Position numbers and translations under genes: made by a program. The notes beneath the pieces were generated by a model. That model was not told where the DNA came from and did not search any database. It saw nothing but the letters and a program-made list of their open reading frames with translations. A stretch of DNA of 64,000 nucleotides from Euborellia annulipes (lineage: Eukaryota > Arthropoda > Insecta > Dermaptera > Anisolabididae): NCBI GenBank assembly GCA_023213315.1, contig JAKCPI010015660.1, forward strand, positions 53,171 through 117,170. The letters are read 5' to 3'. The first letter of the stretch is position 1. Every line of letters begins with the position of its first letter. Positions 28,027 through 41,368 of this stretch are shown here, one piece after another.

Positions 28027-31000
28027 ATGTTTAACCAAACGACTTTTTTACGCACTTTGGTGTTATTAGTGCAAACTAAACATAATCTAAATGAACCTGG
28101 AGATACCCAAACAGTCTCGCCTACTCTTATGCAAAATAATAGTAAGTAATTAAATAATTAATTTTTCCGACTTTTGCTTGAATCCATATATAAGTTATAA
28201 TGAATTAAAAATGGTCCTAGATAATAGGCCTATACTAAAATAGACCTTAAATATTAAATTTTGAAAACAATTTTAGTTTACCCATTTAGTGTAATTTTCT
28301 TCAATATATTAGAGTAACTACATGATATGAAACTATTTTTACCAAAATTTGCAATCAGATATTTAAAATATTTATTCCAATATAAGATTTTTATTTTTAA
28401 TTTTAAGTTTATTTCAAGATATGAAAAGATTTGATTTATTTGAAAAATTTTTCCATAGAGGAGGCGCTCCCCAATAATGTGTTTACTCTAATTTTTATAA
28501 ATATTTTAAATGAAATTCTAATGTAATTATTCCAACTTTTATTGGTCCTCTTTCCACCTGGAGACTTAAATTCTTTTTACAGTTATCAAGGCAATTTAAT
28601 CAAATCGGCATATGAGGGCGAAATATTTAAAAATTCTCTAAATATTAGTGGTAAATAAAAATGGAAGGGGGGGGGGTTACCTAGAGGGATTTTTTGGGAG
28701 GCTCTTGATGCTTCTAAAAAAAGTACCAATTAAAAAAAAAAACTACTTCTGTGGGCCTATGTGTCATTCTTACTGTAGACGTGATGAGACGTTTTAATTA
28801 TTTTATTATTATTATTTTTTTTTTGTTAAAAAAAAATAATTTTTTTTTAGTATAATGCTTAATACCAGTATTTCATTTATTTTATTTATTATCGGATTCA
28901 AATTATCTAAAAAAAATAGGAAATGCAAACTTATTTCGCACTTTCTCATTTGATAAAAAAAAAAATGTTTTATTAATTTTGAAAAGAACTAGAATATGTT
29001 GAATCAGGGCCGGATCTGGGGGGGGGGGGGGGCGTGTGACCCGGGCGGCAGACTTCAGGGACGGCAATTAAAGAAAGATTTACTAAAAAAAAGGTAAAAT
29101 GATATGAGTTTTGTATAGAAAATTTTAAGGAGGGGGCGGAACTAAATTTTGCCCCCCCCTAAAAAATATCCTAGTTCCGGCTCTGTGTTGAATGAAAATG
29201 TTAATAAATTTCCTTTTTAGGAATTTAATTTATTTAAATACTATTTACTTTTTAAATTTATCATTATTGATAGATTGATAGTTTTGTTTTCTAAAATTAT
29301 TTACAAATGCCGGTGATAATTTAGAACTTATTTCTTAAACTAAATTTAAAAGAGAAAAATATTAATATACCCGAAGGCTTCTGAGTCATATTTACTTTAA
29401 TATTATTTTTTACCTATAAATATAATTACTTATTAATTAAGATTATGTCATATTTTACTGATATTCAACATAACGATTATTATTATTAAAAGATAGGAAG
29501 CAACCTTAATATTAATAAAAATATCTAAGCGACCTTCGGAATTTCATTCATTATAATCTCGTGTTCGATTCATCACATATTTTATAAACAAGGACAAGGA
29601 ACTTATTAATGCAGGAAATATTAAATCTTATTTTGAATTTTTTTTGAGTGCAAATTTTCAAATTAAGAGGAAGAGGAGTCAGCCAAGGATACAGTGGCGG
29701 ATTAATGCAATTTTGTCGGGGGGGGGGGCGTTTTTTTTTTTTTTATTCAAGGACTTTGTGTGCAGGGGTCTACCTTTCCTATTTATTTAAATTGATTGGT
29801 AACAAATTCAATTGAAATTAAAGCCCGGAAATCATAATTTCTTTAGATTACTAGTTTTTATAATATTGTGAATTTCTTCTCGGGGGGGGGGGGCGATCGC
29901 CCCCTCGCCCCCCCCCCCCCCCTTTAATCCGCCCCTGCAAGGATAAAGCTCGTTCGTCTCACTTTTACCCAGGATAGTTGAAATACAAGATACCAAATAC
30001 AATATTAATTGCTATCTTGTTACTCGTTACAGCATAGGCAAAGTAATTTCTATCTTGTATTTCGTTACATTTTTTTAGTAATTGGTATCTGAAATTCGAG
30101 ATACCAAATACTTTTCTTTTTTTTTAATTTGCCGCCGTATAAAAAGTCTTGCAGAGGGAGCTGAAATCTTTTTAATTTATTTAATATTACTGTATGTAAT
30201 CGTCGTGTGGGTTCTCTGCTCCGAATCTTAGTAAAAATCAGTAACGAGAAGTCAATCAATCCGCCAAATTTTCACTCTTCGTTAAAAAACTTTTTTGCTT
30301 TCTTCTTTCAACCAGCTCTCAACGACTAAATCTTTGTTCTTCTGCCCCAGTTGAAAGATTGTTTTCATTTGCGGGTTTATTCATTCTCCATCAAGGTCCA
30401 CACTGCAACATATTTTTCATTTTGTTTCCCTAATTCAAATTTTAATTCATTAAAATGTCTGTTTATTAGTCTTCCGCGTTTAGACATTTTTATGTATATG
30501 AATTTCTAGGCTCTTTCTAGAAATGACAGATCAATGATCTGAGATGAGAGCCAATGAAAACAAGCGCTGAGCCATTTGTCTACTTTGTCTAGGGATTTGT
30601 CTATGTGATGAAGTAGACAAATCAAAATATGGTTAATTTGCCCAACACTGTTTCCAATATAAGTTTAGCTGCCACTTTCCTAAACTAAATTTATTTAGGG
30701 TTCCAGAATTACCCCACCAAAAAGAATTTTAAAATCAAGGAAAAATTTGTTTGTAATTGGTATTTTCAATGTATTTGAAATACGTAATTGGCATCTTGTA
30801 TCTCGTTACACAAACCCGTGAATAATTGGTATCTTGTATTTCGTTACAAAAATCTGAAGTAATTGGTATTTTGTATCTCACACTTTTTTCTCATTCACAC
30901 TCACACTCACACACACATTCACACAGTCTTTTCGGCAACTTAGGCCATTTAAGACTTTGTCGATAACCGTTGTATAAATAATTATATTTATTGGGGGTCC

Positions 31001-34000
31001 AGGCATTCTTATTTAAGCCATTTGGTATCCAATTGGCTTAAATAAAATCATCGGACTGCCTGGGGTCCGAACCCGCGACGTTTGGTATACGAAGTTAGCA
31101 CGCTAACCTCTACACCAAGCCCCGAGGGCAAAATTATTTTAAAAAGCAGCTGTGAATGTACTATAGTTTCGAAAAAATATACTTAGCACATAAAAATTGT
31201 TTTAATAAGCCATTTTATACCTAATAGATTAGAAAAAATATGTGTCGCAAATATAATTATCTTAAATAGCACTTGCCTATCTAATAGTTTGGAAAAAAAA
31301 TACGCATAGCAAGTAAAATGATTTTAAAAAGTAGTTGTAAATTTAATTCTAGAAAAAATATGCATAGGAAATTCAACATGATTTTAGTAAGCAGTTGTAC
31401 CCAGTATCGTATTCAGGCCCCCCCTGCCCCAGGCGCATTAAGCCTTTAGGCGCCACCCGATACTGACATAGGCGCGCTAGAGCATCAGGCTTTCCGGCTT
31501 TTTTTCTGGAATCTCCAGCTTTTTCACAAAATATCCGGCTTTTTTTTTTTTGAAATTTCACAATAAATTCATTTTCTTTCACAAATCCTGAGAAAAATTA
31601 CAAAAAAAAGCTCGAACGAGATTCGAATACTAAAAAAAAAAGGTCGAACGAAAAACGTCGCCCCAGTTGAGCTACCCCCCGGGGTGGGGCACCTTCACTT
31701 CAAGCCGAAGCACAGTGGTCTAGATTTGAAAAAAGTTAGCCAAAAATCGAAAAAAATGATAGTCTCAGAATGACTTTTGTCCCATACAATCTTGTAGAGC
31801 ATAGGTTCTCAACGTTGGCGATAACTCTCCCTTAACGCCCACAATTGTGGGCGTTTGGGATTTTCAGGGGGGAGGGCGGTAGAAGACCTCCCATTGAAAC
31901 ATTCTTCATTTTGAACTCAGAAATAAGATAAGGGTTATATCCTATATTACGACTAAAATATAATATCAATATTAAACGTTTAAATATAATCGTGGCAATA
32001 GATGTTTGAAATTTGCGACAGGTCGTAGCAGGGGCGTATATAAGGGGGGGGGCGAGGGGGCCCGGGCCCCCCCCGAAATTTCCCAAACACATATACATAT
32101 ATAGGGATATACAGATATCAGCGCAACAAATTTTTCCGCAGGATGGACAACTTTGGTTCCGCAATATAAAAAAACTGTTCCGCAAAAAATTTCGTGTGAA
32201 AAAAAGTATAGTTTCTTAAAAAAAAATTTTCCACAGAAAAATTTTTGAGTTCGGGCCCCCCCGAAAAAAATTTCTATATACGCCCCTGGGTCGTAGTAAA
32301 ATTAAGGGAAGGGGGGGGGGGCTCTAGGAAAAAACATATTCTCAAAAGGGGCGGTGAGCAACTATGAGAAACTATGTTGTAGAGGAACAGTTGGTGCATG
32401 TAATTTCAAAAGAAAATGAGAGATCTATAATAATTCAGACGTTACATTAGTTCAAAGTTAGCGTTCTCTGCAGCGCGCGAGCGACGTAAAGAGGCTCTGA
32501 AATATCATTGTTTGTTTAAATGTATATAACTTTTTACTCGAGTGTCCTTTTTCAATTCTGTTTGAAGTAGGATGTTAAGGAAAATATGTAGAATATTTAC
32601 TGATATATCGTTTTCATTAATTTATACTCGCCTTTTTTTAAAATCATGTCAAATTTGCGATTTCATAATAGATTTTTTTTGTAAAAACTTTTTCCTTCAA
32701 ATAGCAAAAAAGTTATGATCCCAGCGGGGCAACTGAGATATGGAAAATATAGTTTAAGATGTTTTGTAATAGAATCTTCAAAAAAATCCTGCCCGAATCT
32801 GCCCCCCTAATTTTAAGGTTAAAAATAAGTGACGAGAGAGGTTTTTTTTTGTATTTGCCCTATATACCTACGTATATTTTCTTAGAAATTCAGAGAAGCG
32901 GGAGCGCAAGCGAACGTTTGCTCGTGATGGCATTAGTCCCCTCTTCTCTGAATTTCTAAGAAAATATTTTTAACGTATTGATTGACACGGGCCCGCCAAA
33001 AAATCATTTTTTTTTTGTATTGATAACGCCGGTCAAAATATTTACGCATTAAATTGATGTGAGAGGCGTCCATTATATGCTGGTTTTATTCTCAGGTCCT
33101 TCCGTCTATATAAATATGATCGAGCAAAAATTCTAAATGTAATCTAAAAAATAATTTTATTTTTCAGCTTTCACCAGATGTTACGAAGGATATGGATGTT
33201 TCTCTATAGATAAACCCTGGAACTCAATTAGACGTCCAGTTGCTTTGTTTCCAGATCCGCCGCACAAAGTCAATCCAAAATTTTGTCTTCTTACTCGTTC
33301 AAATCCTGATTTGACAAATTGCAAAGTAAACAATATAATATTGATCAACGAATAAAGAATTATAATTATCCAAATGTTAACTAAATAGACAATTTCTTTT
33401 TTAGATGTTGATAGACGATGATATTACTCAAATAGATTCCACAGCTTTTGATCCAAATCGTTGGACGTTTTTTATAAGTCACGGCTATTTAGAATCAATG
33501 AAAAAAGGCTGGGTTTATGTAAGTGTTCTGCAGATTATTATATTATAAGAATAAAATTATATAAACTGTACAAAATACGCCCCCAAGGATAAAGATAAAA
33601 TAAGCTCAATAAAAAATTAATTTTTTTGAAAAAAAAAAAAAATCTGGTGTGACTGGCGCACAGCACACAACTTTCTCTTACCTTCGGTAATCGAATGTTG
33701 TGTACTGTGCTTGTCACACCAGATTTTTTGTGTCGATATGTATTTAGTTTCCGACAGTACGGTACATTCGATTTTCAAGATGTAAAATTTATATGTGAAA
33801 ATATTTAAATTTTGTTACCATGGCAACCATTTCTCCTATCTTTTCTATGGAGTCCAAGAGTAAAGGGGTCTTCAGAAGATTTCAATCCCAAAATGAGAAT
33901 ATACATTTTAAAGAGAATCTAAAAAATTATTTTTTTTTTTTAATTAAAAAAAAATCTTTGGAGCGAATTTAGAGAAAATCGAAAAAAACTGAAAAAGTGC

Positions 34001-37000
34001 ATCAGTAAAGTACTAGTACTCTTTGGTCGATTTTGTTCAAAAGCTTCGTGTCACGTCCCATGGGGGCGCCTAACTTAAATATAAAATTTCAACCTCCTAA
34101 CTTTTTCCGTTCTTGAGATATTTTGTTCACAGACACAAAGACACACACACAGACAGACAGACCATGTCGCGAAAACCACTTTTTTGGATTCAGGGGACCT
34201 CAAAACGTTAAGATCCATCAAAATCTCGACATCGAATTTTTGACATGAATCCAATACTTTCTCTCTCTATATATTAACATATATATAGAGGTACGAGAAA
34301 GTGAAAAAAATTAATTCAAGGACTTTGGTATCTTCCATCTAAGATAAAAATAATGTTAAAAGTATAATGGCAGAAAAAAAAAAATTTCAGGTGGAATAGT
34401 ATTTATTAACAAGTTATTTTAAAACGTTTTCGGCATTTAATTTATAAATCCAATATGATTTAAATAAATTTCATCCCCTAGGGCTGAAAGTCACTGATCC
34501 TTGAAACTTTATCTATTCTCTAAGAAACAGAAGAACTTATAAAATAAAAAATAAAGGCAATTCTATACCTTTTTCATCTCAAGAGTAAATCAATAGATTT
34601 TATTTTAGTGAAAGACTAACAATCATCTTTGAAACTGTTAATAAATAGGCTACTAATTTATTTGTTCATAAAAATAATATTAAAAAATATAGTCTATATT
34701 ATATTCCTTTATATTTATGAAACATTCAATTAAAGTTTTTTATACTCATTAATTACAGAGAATGGCAAGAGGACTTTTGGACCGTGAAGACTCGAATGTT
34801 ATTATTGTGGATTGGTTTGGTGGTTCAGGACCACCATATACACAAGCTGTAGCTAATATTCGACTTGCTGCTGCGGTTGCAACCAAGCTAATTCTTAATA
34901 TGAATGTATGTTTGTTTAATTTTACATTTTGTAATTTTAAATAATAATAATCTAATATAATACATTTTTTAGTATCACTATGGATTATCACCCTCAAAAA
35001 TACATCTTATTGGACATTCGTTAGGTGCCCATCTTTCTTCTTATGTCGGTCATGCAATTTATGTAGCAAAGGGAATGAGAATTGCAAGAATAACAGGTAA
35101 GTAGTGTGTTTTTTATTTAAATATTCAAATGAGGAAAATATTTATTTTTATTCCAGCCTTGGATCCTGCAGAACCTCATTTTAGCGGGACCGATTTGACT
35201 GTTAGATTGGATCCATCTGATGCTGATTTCGTTGATGTTATTCATACCGATGCTGTTCCATTCATTAGTGGAGGTATTTAAAAATTTTAAATTAATGTGT
35301 TTAAGTCTTAATTAGAAAAAAAATCATCCTGGTTAATAATAAATTATATAGTCTATATATCTAACATAAGAAACATCAGAAAAAGGAACAGGAGGATAAT
35401 AAAATTTTTCCGAAACGTCTCGTTGATTTGTGAAAATCGAAGGCTTTATATTTTTTAGCTGCTTTTGCTCCTTTTTCTGTTGTGTTACAGCCACTCACTT
35501 CAGTGATTGATATCTAAGAAACAAACGTAAAATAATAATTATTTAAGTAGAAATTAATTTTAATTCACCAAATAATTATCTAAATAAATTCCTTTTACCT
35601 GTACAATTCAATATATACTGCAAAAAAAAAAAAATACTGCGCCATTTATTTTATAATACAGTTTGTTTATTATTGCATTATCCATTTATTTAACTCTAGC
35701 CATGACCCCCTCCCCCAGTGGCGGAAAGGTTAAAGATAATGACAGTATCTTTAGTGATAATGATAACCTGAAAAGCCAAGAGGTGTGGGTTCGGATCCTA
35801 AATAACCTGTTGTATACACAGAATATTTTTTTAATTTTAAGGCCTTTTTCGGCATCTATGGCCATTTAGACCCCGTACCTATTTATTTAAACTGTTGTAT
35901 ATTAATTTTTATTTAAATCATTTGGAAAAAAATTGGAATAAATAATGTGCCTGGATCACATAGTGAAGCGTAATTAAAATAAATAACTTTAAAGTCAAAG
36001 ATGTGGAAAAGACTAAAAAAACTCTAGTCATAAATAATATAAATTTTCGTTTTAGGTCTTGGTCTTAGAGAGCCGGTTGGTCATGTGGACTTTTATCCAA
36101 ACGGCGGTTCCAACCAACCAGGATGCAGCGTCGGTGTTGGTGCTCATATTCTTGAGGCTCATGGAAGTCTTGTTGGAGGTAAAAAATTTAAAAAATTTTC
36201 TTTTTTTCTCTTCATTATTTAATACTCTTATTTATATTTATTTCAGGGATTTCAAAAAGTCTTGGTTGTAATCACGTTAGAAGTAATGAATATCTTATTG
36301 AATCTTTAAAACCAAGTAAGTGTCCCTTTTTGGGATTCCAATGTTCATCTTTTGAAAATTTCGAAGAAGGCAAATGTACAGTATTCAAAGCAATTAGCGA
36401 ACCTCATATGAAACATCCTGGACCTCCAGTTGCTTTGCCTCTTGGTCTAGAATCGATTCGTTTGAGGGATATGGATGTGCGAAGTACCCCTGTCAAACTT
36501 TATCTAAAAACTGCTCCGGAAACACCTTTCTGCCGTAAGTTTTTAATTCAACATTTAATTTGGAAAATTAATTAAATCTCCTTTTTATTTCTTAAAAATT
36601 TATTCGTAATCTATTAAAGATATAACTAAAAACTTATTATATTTTTTCGAATATTAAAAAATTAAGAAACATCATGATATTTTAAATTTAATCTTAATTG
36701 TTTTTTTTTTATTCTGATTTTTAGGATCTCATTATAAATTATCTTTAAAGATTTCTGATAAAGATCAAAGTCGGAAACATGGAGGTGAAATTGGATTGTT
36801 TATGATAACATTAAGTGGAGTTGATGACGATACTAGCCCTTTACCATTACAAAAAATGGAACGTTATTATGAACCTGGACATGAATATAGCCTCGTTGTG
36901 ACAGGGGAAACCATTGGTAAAATAAGATCTATAAAAGTATTATGGAAGTATCAAACTTACATGACAAATCCACTTACATGGCGTTTTGTTGTTCCGAAAA

Positions 37001-37889
37001 TTCACGTCGCCTGGATTCGAGTTCAACATTTAGAAACTGCAGATAGGTGAGTGAATAAAATTTATATATATTTTTTTTAAATTTGTAATTAGCCCCTCCT
37101 CTTATAAAAAAACTTGGTAATCAGTGGCTTATATTAATTAGCTCAGGAAAAAAGACTTGAAATTTTTTTGTGATTTCATTTTATTACTTTCTCTTACCTA
37201 TGGGGGGTATATAGGGAGAAAGTATTGGATTCATGTCAAAAATTCTATATTGAGATTTTGATGGATATACTGGTACATGTTTTGAAGTCCCCTGAAAAAG
37301 TGGTTTTCACAACATCCGTCTGTCCGTCTGTGAACATCCCTCTGTCCGGCTGTGAACAAAATATCTCAAGAAAGAAAAGAGCGATGAGCTTGAAATTTTA
37401 TATTCAAGTTAGGTACCCTCCTGAGACGTGACACGAAGCTTTTGAACAAAATCGGCATAAAAGTACTAGTACTTTACTGATGTACTTTTTCAGTTTTTTC
37501 GATTTTTTCAAAATTCGCTTCAATAATTTTGATTAAAATTCATAAATCAATTATTTTTTAGATACTCTTTAAAATGTATATTCTCATTTTGCCCTTGAAA
37601 TCCTATGAAGACCACTAGATTTTTATTATTGTCAGTCGAGTAGCTAGAAATTTTTAGACCCTTGGGAAAAATTTAAAATAAATATTATATTAGCATAGAT
37701 ATTAAGAATTGAAAATTCATTTTTGAGTTTTGGTAACATATAACAATTATATTTTAATATTTTAATTTAAATAATTATTAAAAAAAACTTTTTTTTTACA
37801 GTATACTTATTTGTCCGAAGAATGAACATATATCATTTACATCAGACGCTCCACAGAATTTTAATCAAACAAATGCTAAAAAATGTTAA
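28027..37889 (+). CDS. Pancreatic-lipase-family secreted lipase with PLAT domain (complete, 10 coding exons, 531 aa)
   Basis: Exons: 28027-28141, 33168-33325, 33405-33518, 34759-34905, 34973-35096, 35157-35273, 36056-36178, 36247-36534, 36725-37046 and 37802-37889. All are GT-AG and in phase; TAA is at 37887-37889. The first exon has a modest hydrophobic start ([17 protein letters not shown]), probably a signal peptide. The mature part opens with CYEGYGCFS. The alpha/beta-hydrolase triad is present: Ser194 in GHSLG, Asp222 in ALDPAEPHF, His309 in GCNHVRS. The oxyanion strand is FFISHGY. The Cys282-Cys307 lid loop has 24 residues between cysteines, close to classical pancreatic lipase and unlike the short lids of PLA1-type relatives. 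Also diagnostic are [17 protein letters not shown] and [10 protein letters not shown]. The C-terminal 136 residues (about 396-531, mostly exon 9) form the PLAT/colipase-binding-type beta-sandwich. The expected role is triacylglycerol hydrolysis outside the cell. Intron 1 is 5 kb and repeat-rich. Exact orthology within the family is not resolved. Confidence 0.94.
29005..29185. mobile_element. hAT-type MITE (CAGGGCCGGATCT family)
   Basis: Ends are CAGGGCCGGATCTGG and CCTAGTTCCGGCTCTG. An exact 8-bp duplication TGTTGAAT lies at 28,997-29,004 and 29,186-29,193. The internal GGGCGGCAGA...CAGGG and CCCCCCTAAAAAAT are shared with 39,411-39,606 and 55,405-55,633. It is in lipase intron 1. Confidence 0.85.
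29692..29937. mobile_element. hAT-type MITE (CAGNGGCGGATTAA family)
   Basis: Ends are CAGTGGCGGATTAATGCAAT and TTTAATCCGCCCCTG. An exact 8-bp duplication CAAGGATA lies at 29,684-29,691 and 29,938-29,945. It contains a segment resembling the SINE A tail (AAGGACTTTG...TATTTAAATTGATTGGTAAC) that the truncated copy at 27,067 shares, so that segment was captured before the family spread. Confidence 0.8.
30885..31131 (-). mobile_element. tRNA-derived SINE family B, near full length
   Basis: On minus: head GCCCTCGGGGCTTGGTGTAG, GTTAGCGTGCTAAC, GGGTTCGGACCCCAGGCAGT, body AAGCCAATTGGATACCAAAT, GTTGCCGAAAAGACTGTGTG and the GTGTGAGTGTGAATGAG tail. Lies in lipase intron 1. Confidence 0.75.
32029..32288. 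mobile_element. hAT-type MITE (CAGGGGCGTATATA family), second copy
   Basis: Ends are CAGGGGCGTATATAAG and TATATACGCCCCTG. An exact 8-bp duplication GGTCGTAG lies at 32,021-32,028 and 32,289-32,296. It is the inverted relative of 8068-8326, with one base difference in length. ORFs on both strands here are artefacts of the palindromic GC-rich ends. Confidence 0.85.
32870..32976. repeat. Short hairpin with 29-bp arms
   Basis: TATTTTCTTAGAAATTCAGA (left, 32,875 on) pairs with TCTGAATTTCTAAGAAAATA on the right; full arms are about 32,870-32,898 and 32,943-32,976. The 44-base loop is GC-richer (CGGGAGCGCAAGCGAACG). It could be a tiny foldback element or a transcribed hairpin in lipase intron 1. 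Confidence 0.55.
33637..34312 (-). repeat. 670-bp double-hairpin repeat, near full length
   Basis: On minus it starts CACTTTCTCGTACCTCTATA and ends in the hairpin CTGGTGTGACAAGCACAGTA...GTGTGCTGTGCGCCAGTCAC. It has the internal landmarks TCAAAAATTCGATGTCGAGA, TTTTTGGCCGATTTT-like and GGTTGCCATGGTAACAAAAT. Same family as 50,368-51,040. It is in lipase intron 3. Confidence 0.7.
35700..35900. repeat. SINE-like fragments in a lipase intron
   Basis: 35,785-35,815 has a B-box-like GTGGGTTCGGATCCT. 35,825-35,900 (minus) has the SINE A tail (AAGGCCTTTTTCGGCATCTA, GGCCATTTAGACCCC). The parts may be one decayed copy. Confidence 0.4.
37181..37625 (+). repeat. Partial copy of the 670-bp double-hairpin repeat
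   Basis: Starts ACTTTCTCTTACCTATGGGG...GGAGAAAGTATTGG, then ATATTGAGATTTTGATGGAT, GACGTGACACGAAGCTTTTG and TTAGATACTCTTTAAAATG. It lacks the terminal hairpin. It lies in the last lipase intron; the 68-aa ORF over it is not a gene. Confidence 0.6.
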
Positions 37890-40560
37890 AAATTGAATAA
37901 TGAAATAAATTATAACAAGCCATCCTTCTTAAATTTATAAAATAAATTAATAATATTCATAATATATAACTCGAATAGTAAGTCAGAAAGTGCTCAAGAA
38001 TACGTGTGCTATTCCGAATTTTATCTGTACATTTTTGCAAGTGACAATCTTCACTCTTTAATCATTCTCATTTTCGTGTGAATAGAATAGATCTCTCTCT
38101 CATTTGTCATGTACTTTATAATTTAATATTTATTGTAAAAAAATTATAAAAAAAAACTTTAATTCGTTAGAAATCCTCCTATTTTAAATGTAGGAATTAC
38201 TATCATTTTCATATAGAATATAATTATTATTTATTGTATTATCTGGTAGATTCAAAGTTTTCATATCATTTTACTCTAATTAAAAATATTTATTAGATTT
38301 GTTCAAGAGAAACAGTTTGAAAATCTCCAACCTCTCGATGATGTGCAGAGCATTATTATAACTACTGCGCATACATGGGATTTTTTGTTGGAAATTGGAA
38401 CAAATTTATTATAATTTATTTTTTTTATCAATGCAATATAATTACAATCATTAACCTATTTTTAATAATATAATTATTTATTAACTATTTTTGATCAATG
38501 CAATGATTATAAGATAATAATAATTTGTATTAGTTACTTTCTAGAAAATGTTTATTTTTTATAACAATATTATTGATAGTAATTAATTAACTTGTATTTT
38601 AATTATAAGAATATTTAGAAATGATATTATAATTTTTCTATTAATATTGATATTATGTATAATATATTATTATATTTAATAAAAATTATAAAATAATTTT
38701 TTTTACAATAATTTATATTCTATTAAAAATCTTGTGTGTGTTTTAGAGAGCAACCTAAAGTAATAATTATATTACTCCTAATCAGAAAACTTCAAAAATG
38801 ACATGTTGATTGTGCCAGTTGCATAATAACAGGCGCTCCCATAAATTACTCACATTCGGGGTTAACATAAGTGAAAACACGGAGTCAGGCGTATTTTTCT
38901 AGCGCCAATTTGAAAATTCCAATTGAAAAAATTATTTATTTTTAATTAAATATTTATTTTTTTATGAACATGACATCCATGTGGGGGTAGGTCATTTTAA
39001 TTGATATTAATTCAGTTTATTAACTTTTACATAGGAGATGTCCTATACTTTAGAAATATTTTATAAACTAGCGTTGGGAGAAGTCGTAAATTTTTCCGTT
39101 TTCACCGGAGCCCTCAGGGCCTCTCAAAGACAAATTTTTTTTATTATCTATGCCGGCTCGGAGCCTGGGGCGGACCGCCCCCCGCCCCCATCGGTACGCC
39201 TCTGACAATACGAAGCTTTTGAATAAAATCAGCCAGAATACTAGTGCTTTACAGATGTAAATTGCTTAAAGATTTTGTAAAAAGTCAAAAAAATAAATTT
39301 ATCTAGTTAAAAAAATTATAATTGGGAAATCAACTTCATTTAGGAAATATGTTAAAAGAATTAATGATATTTGAAGAAGCTTGGGGTCCAATCTCTCCAA
39401 CCCTCCTCTACAGGGCCGGAACTAGGAGATTTTTTTAGGGGGGGGCAAAATTTAATTTTCCGCCCCCTCCTTAAAATTTTCTATACAAAATTCATATCAT
39501 TTTATCTTTTTTTTAGTAAATTTTTCTTTAATTGCCGCCCCCTGATATCTGCCGCCCGGGGCATACGCACCCACTGCCCCCCCCCCCCCCCCTAGATCCG
39601 GCCCTGCTCCTCTATAAAAAAAAATATAGGTTAGTTAGAGAAAAAGACTTTCTGTTTACGAGCCCCATCAGACCATAATCGTGTCAATCCTTTCCATTTT
39701 CTGTCTTTCATTTATTGGTTTTCTTAGAACATCTTCCCTCCTCCGGCGTGGGGGGGGGGGAAAGCAACTAGGGCGGACTTTGGGGGCCCCCTGGCCTGTC
39801 GCCTACGGGCATTGCTCGCGGGAAATTTTTGCATCCAGTAATTTTCTCAACGAATTTGTTTATATTTACATGTTTTTTAATGACCCCTGTATGATTTTGT
39901 TTTGATTTTTCTGTTTTAGAAAAATGTCGTTTTCTTCTGTGATTATTTCAAAAACTATTCAGTTTTCGGGAAAATATCAAAGAATAAAAACTTTAAAATT
40001 GAGTATTTGCAAATGAAATTTTATTTAAAAATTGCTAGACATTCGTTCATTCATTCACTAAATCTCGGGCGGGAATGGGCGGATTTGAAAAATTCCGGGC
40101 GGGCTCGGGCGGCCTGAAGAATGGTAAAAGCCCTTTCATTTTGAGAAAATCGAAAAAAACTGAAAAACTACATCAGTAAAATACTAGTACTTTTTGGCCG
40201 ATTTTGATTAAAAGCTTATTTTCACGTTCCCGGGGGTGTTTAACTTAAATATAACATTTCAGTCTCATAGCTTAATTCCTTTATACTTAAAAAAATTTTG
40301 AATTTCAAAAAATTAAATATTAAGGCTTATACGAATCCTGAGTAAATCTCCACAGCCATAAAACATCAAATTAAGGCTTATATATTGCAAAATAAAAAAA
40401 ATTTTAATTATAAAGCTCTATATACGTTATTTATTATTTTGGAATTAAATTCATTTAAAATAGTAGAATTCAAGTTTTAAAAGAAAACAATCAATTTTTT
40501 AAGACAATCGATGAAAAGAATATGATAAAATCACATACGCTGGGTATATTTTAGAGGCCA
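37890..40560. other. Lipase 3' flank and intergenic DNA
   Basis: AATAAA-type signals at about 37,903 and 37,940 follow the lipase stop codon. The rest is AT-rich, with a hAT MITE (39,411-39,606), a fragment resembling the repeat unit of 42,218-42,726 (TTTTTCCGTTTTCACCGGAG near 39,097), and part of the 670-bp repeat on minus (about 40,138-40,285). No gene seen. Confidence 0.5.
39411..39606. mobile_element. hAT-type MITE (CAGGGCCGGATCT family), inverted copy
   Basis: Ends are CAGGGCCGGAACTAGG and CCTAGATCCGGCCCTG. An exact 8-bp duplication CTCCTCTA lies at 39,403-39,410 and 39,607-39,614. It is in opposite orientation to 29,005-29,185. Confidence 0.85.
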
Positions 40561-40669
40561 TAGGGCGCCTATGTCGGTTTCGGGGGGCGCAAGGGCCGAT
40601 GGTGGGGCGGGGGGCCGAGCCCCCCTCGCCCCCCCCTGGTTACCCACTCTCCTCCGTTTTTTTTTTCAT

Positions 40670-41368
40670 GTTGTCGGTTCTCGACACACCACTCCGCGCA
40701 AACAAGAGGCCCTCCCTCTCTTTACCCCCCACCTCCAGCTGCGCATGCGCCTCTGCTTCCCTCTGGCTTCACCACTACTAGCAGTCAAGTTGAGGACTTT
40801 GTGATTTCGTTTATTATTATCATTCTCTTCAAATATTTAATCACAAATCATTCAGGTAATTAATTTCACATTATTTTCAATATTTATTTGAAATGACAAT
40901 AAATTTATTTATTAACATTTATATTAAATAAATAAAGTTTTCATATTATAACCAAACAAATTTTTCATGTTTCAAATAAATATTTTTCTCTATGCCATAT
41001 CAAACATTTTTATTTAATTTAAGTCAATATTTTAATATTTGAATATTTCTCGGAATTAACTATCCTCTATTCAGTTAAGAATCTCTTTAGATACACACAT
41101 AAGCTATACTTTCATATATAACAGAAAGAGAAAGTAAAATGATTTTATTTTTAGACATTGGCTAGCATTGTTGCGAGGGCCTCTCCTCTCAACTGCCGGC
41201 TGGCAGACTCCCCACCACGGAGTTGGAGAAAAGCGGCGACCGCTATCGCCTGCCGCTTGGCAGTAGACATCAGGCAGCTTGCAGGATCCGGCTGGAGCAC
41301 AAGCAAGGGACATTATTTCCTCTCTCCTCTCTCCTTGCCATAAATCAACACACCGCCACTACCATCAG
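40670..41368 (+). other. Two exon-like GC-rich blocks, possible 5' exons of an unknown transcript
   Basis: Block 1 ends CATTCAG|GTAATT at 40,855. Block 2 (41,155-41,368) runs from a TTTTTAG acceptor to CCATCAG|GTAATT and is much richer in GC than its surroundings. Block 2 is open for about 60 codons on both strands, but neither product resembles a protein I know. They could be untranslated exons of a plus-strand transcript whose later exons are at 44,007-44,162 and 44,514-44,627. Confidence 0.3.

Noticed and set aside
31832..32219. Overlapping frames of 117 and 68 residues on both strands
   Set aside because: They cover the palindromic ends of the MITE at 32,029-32,288; the proline/glycine-rich parts are reads of G/C runs.
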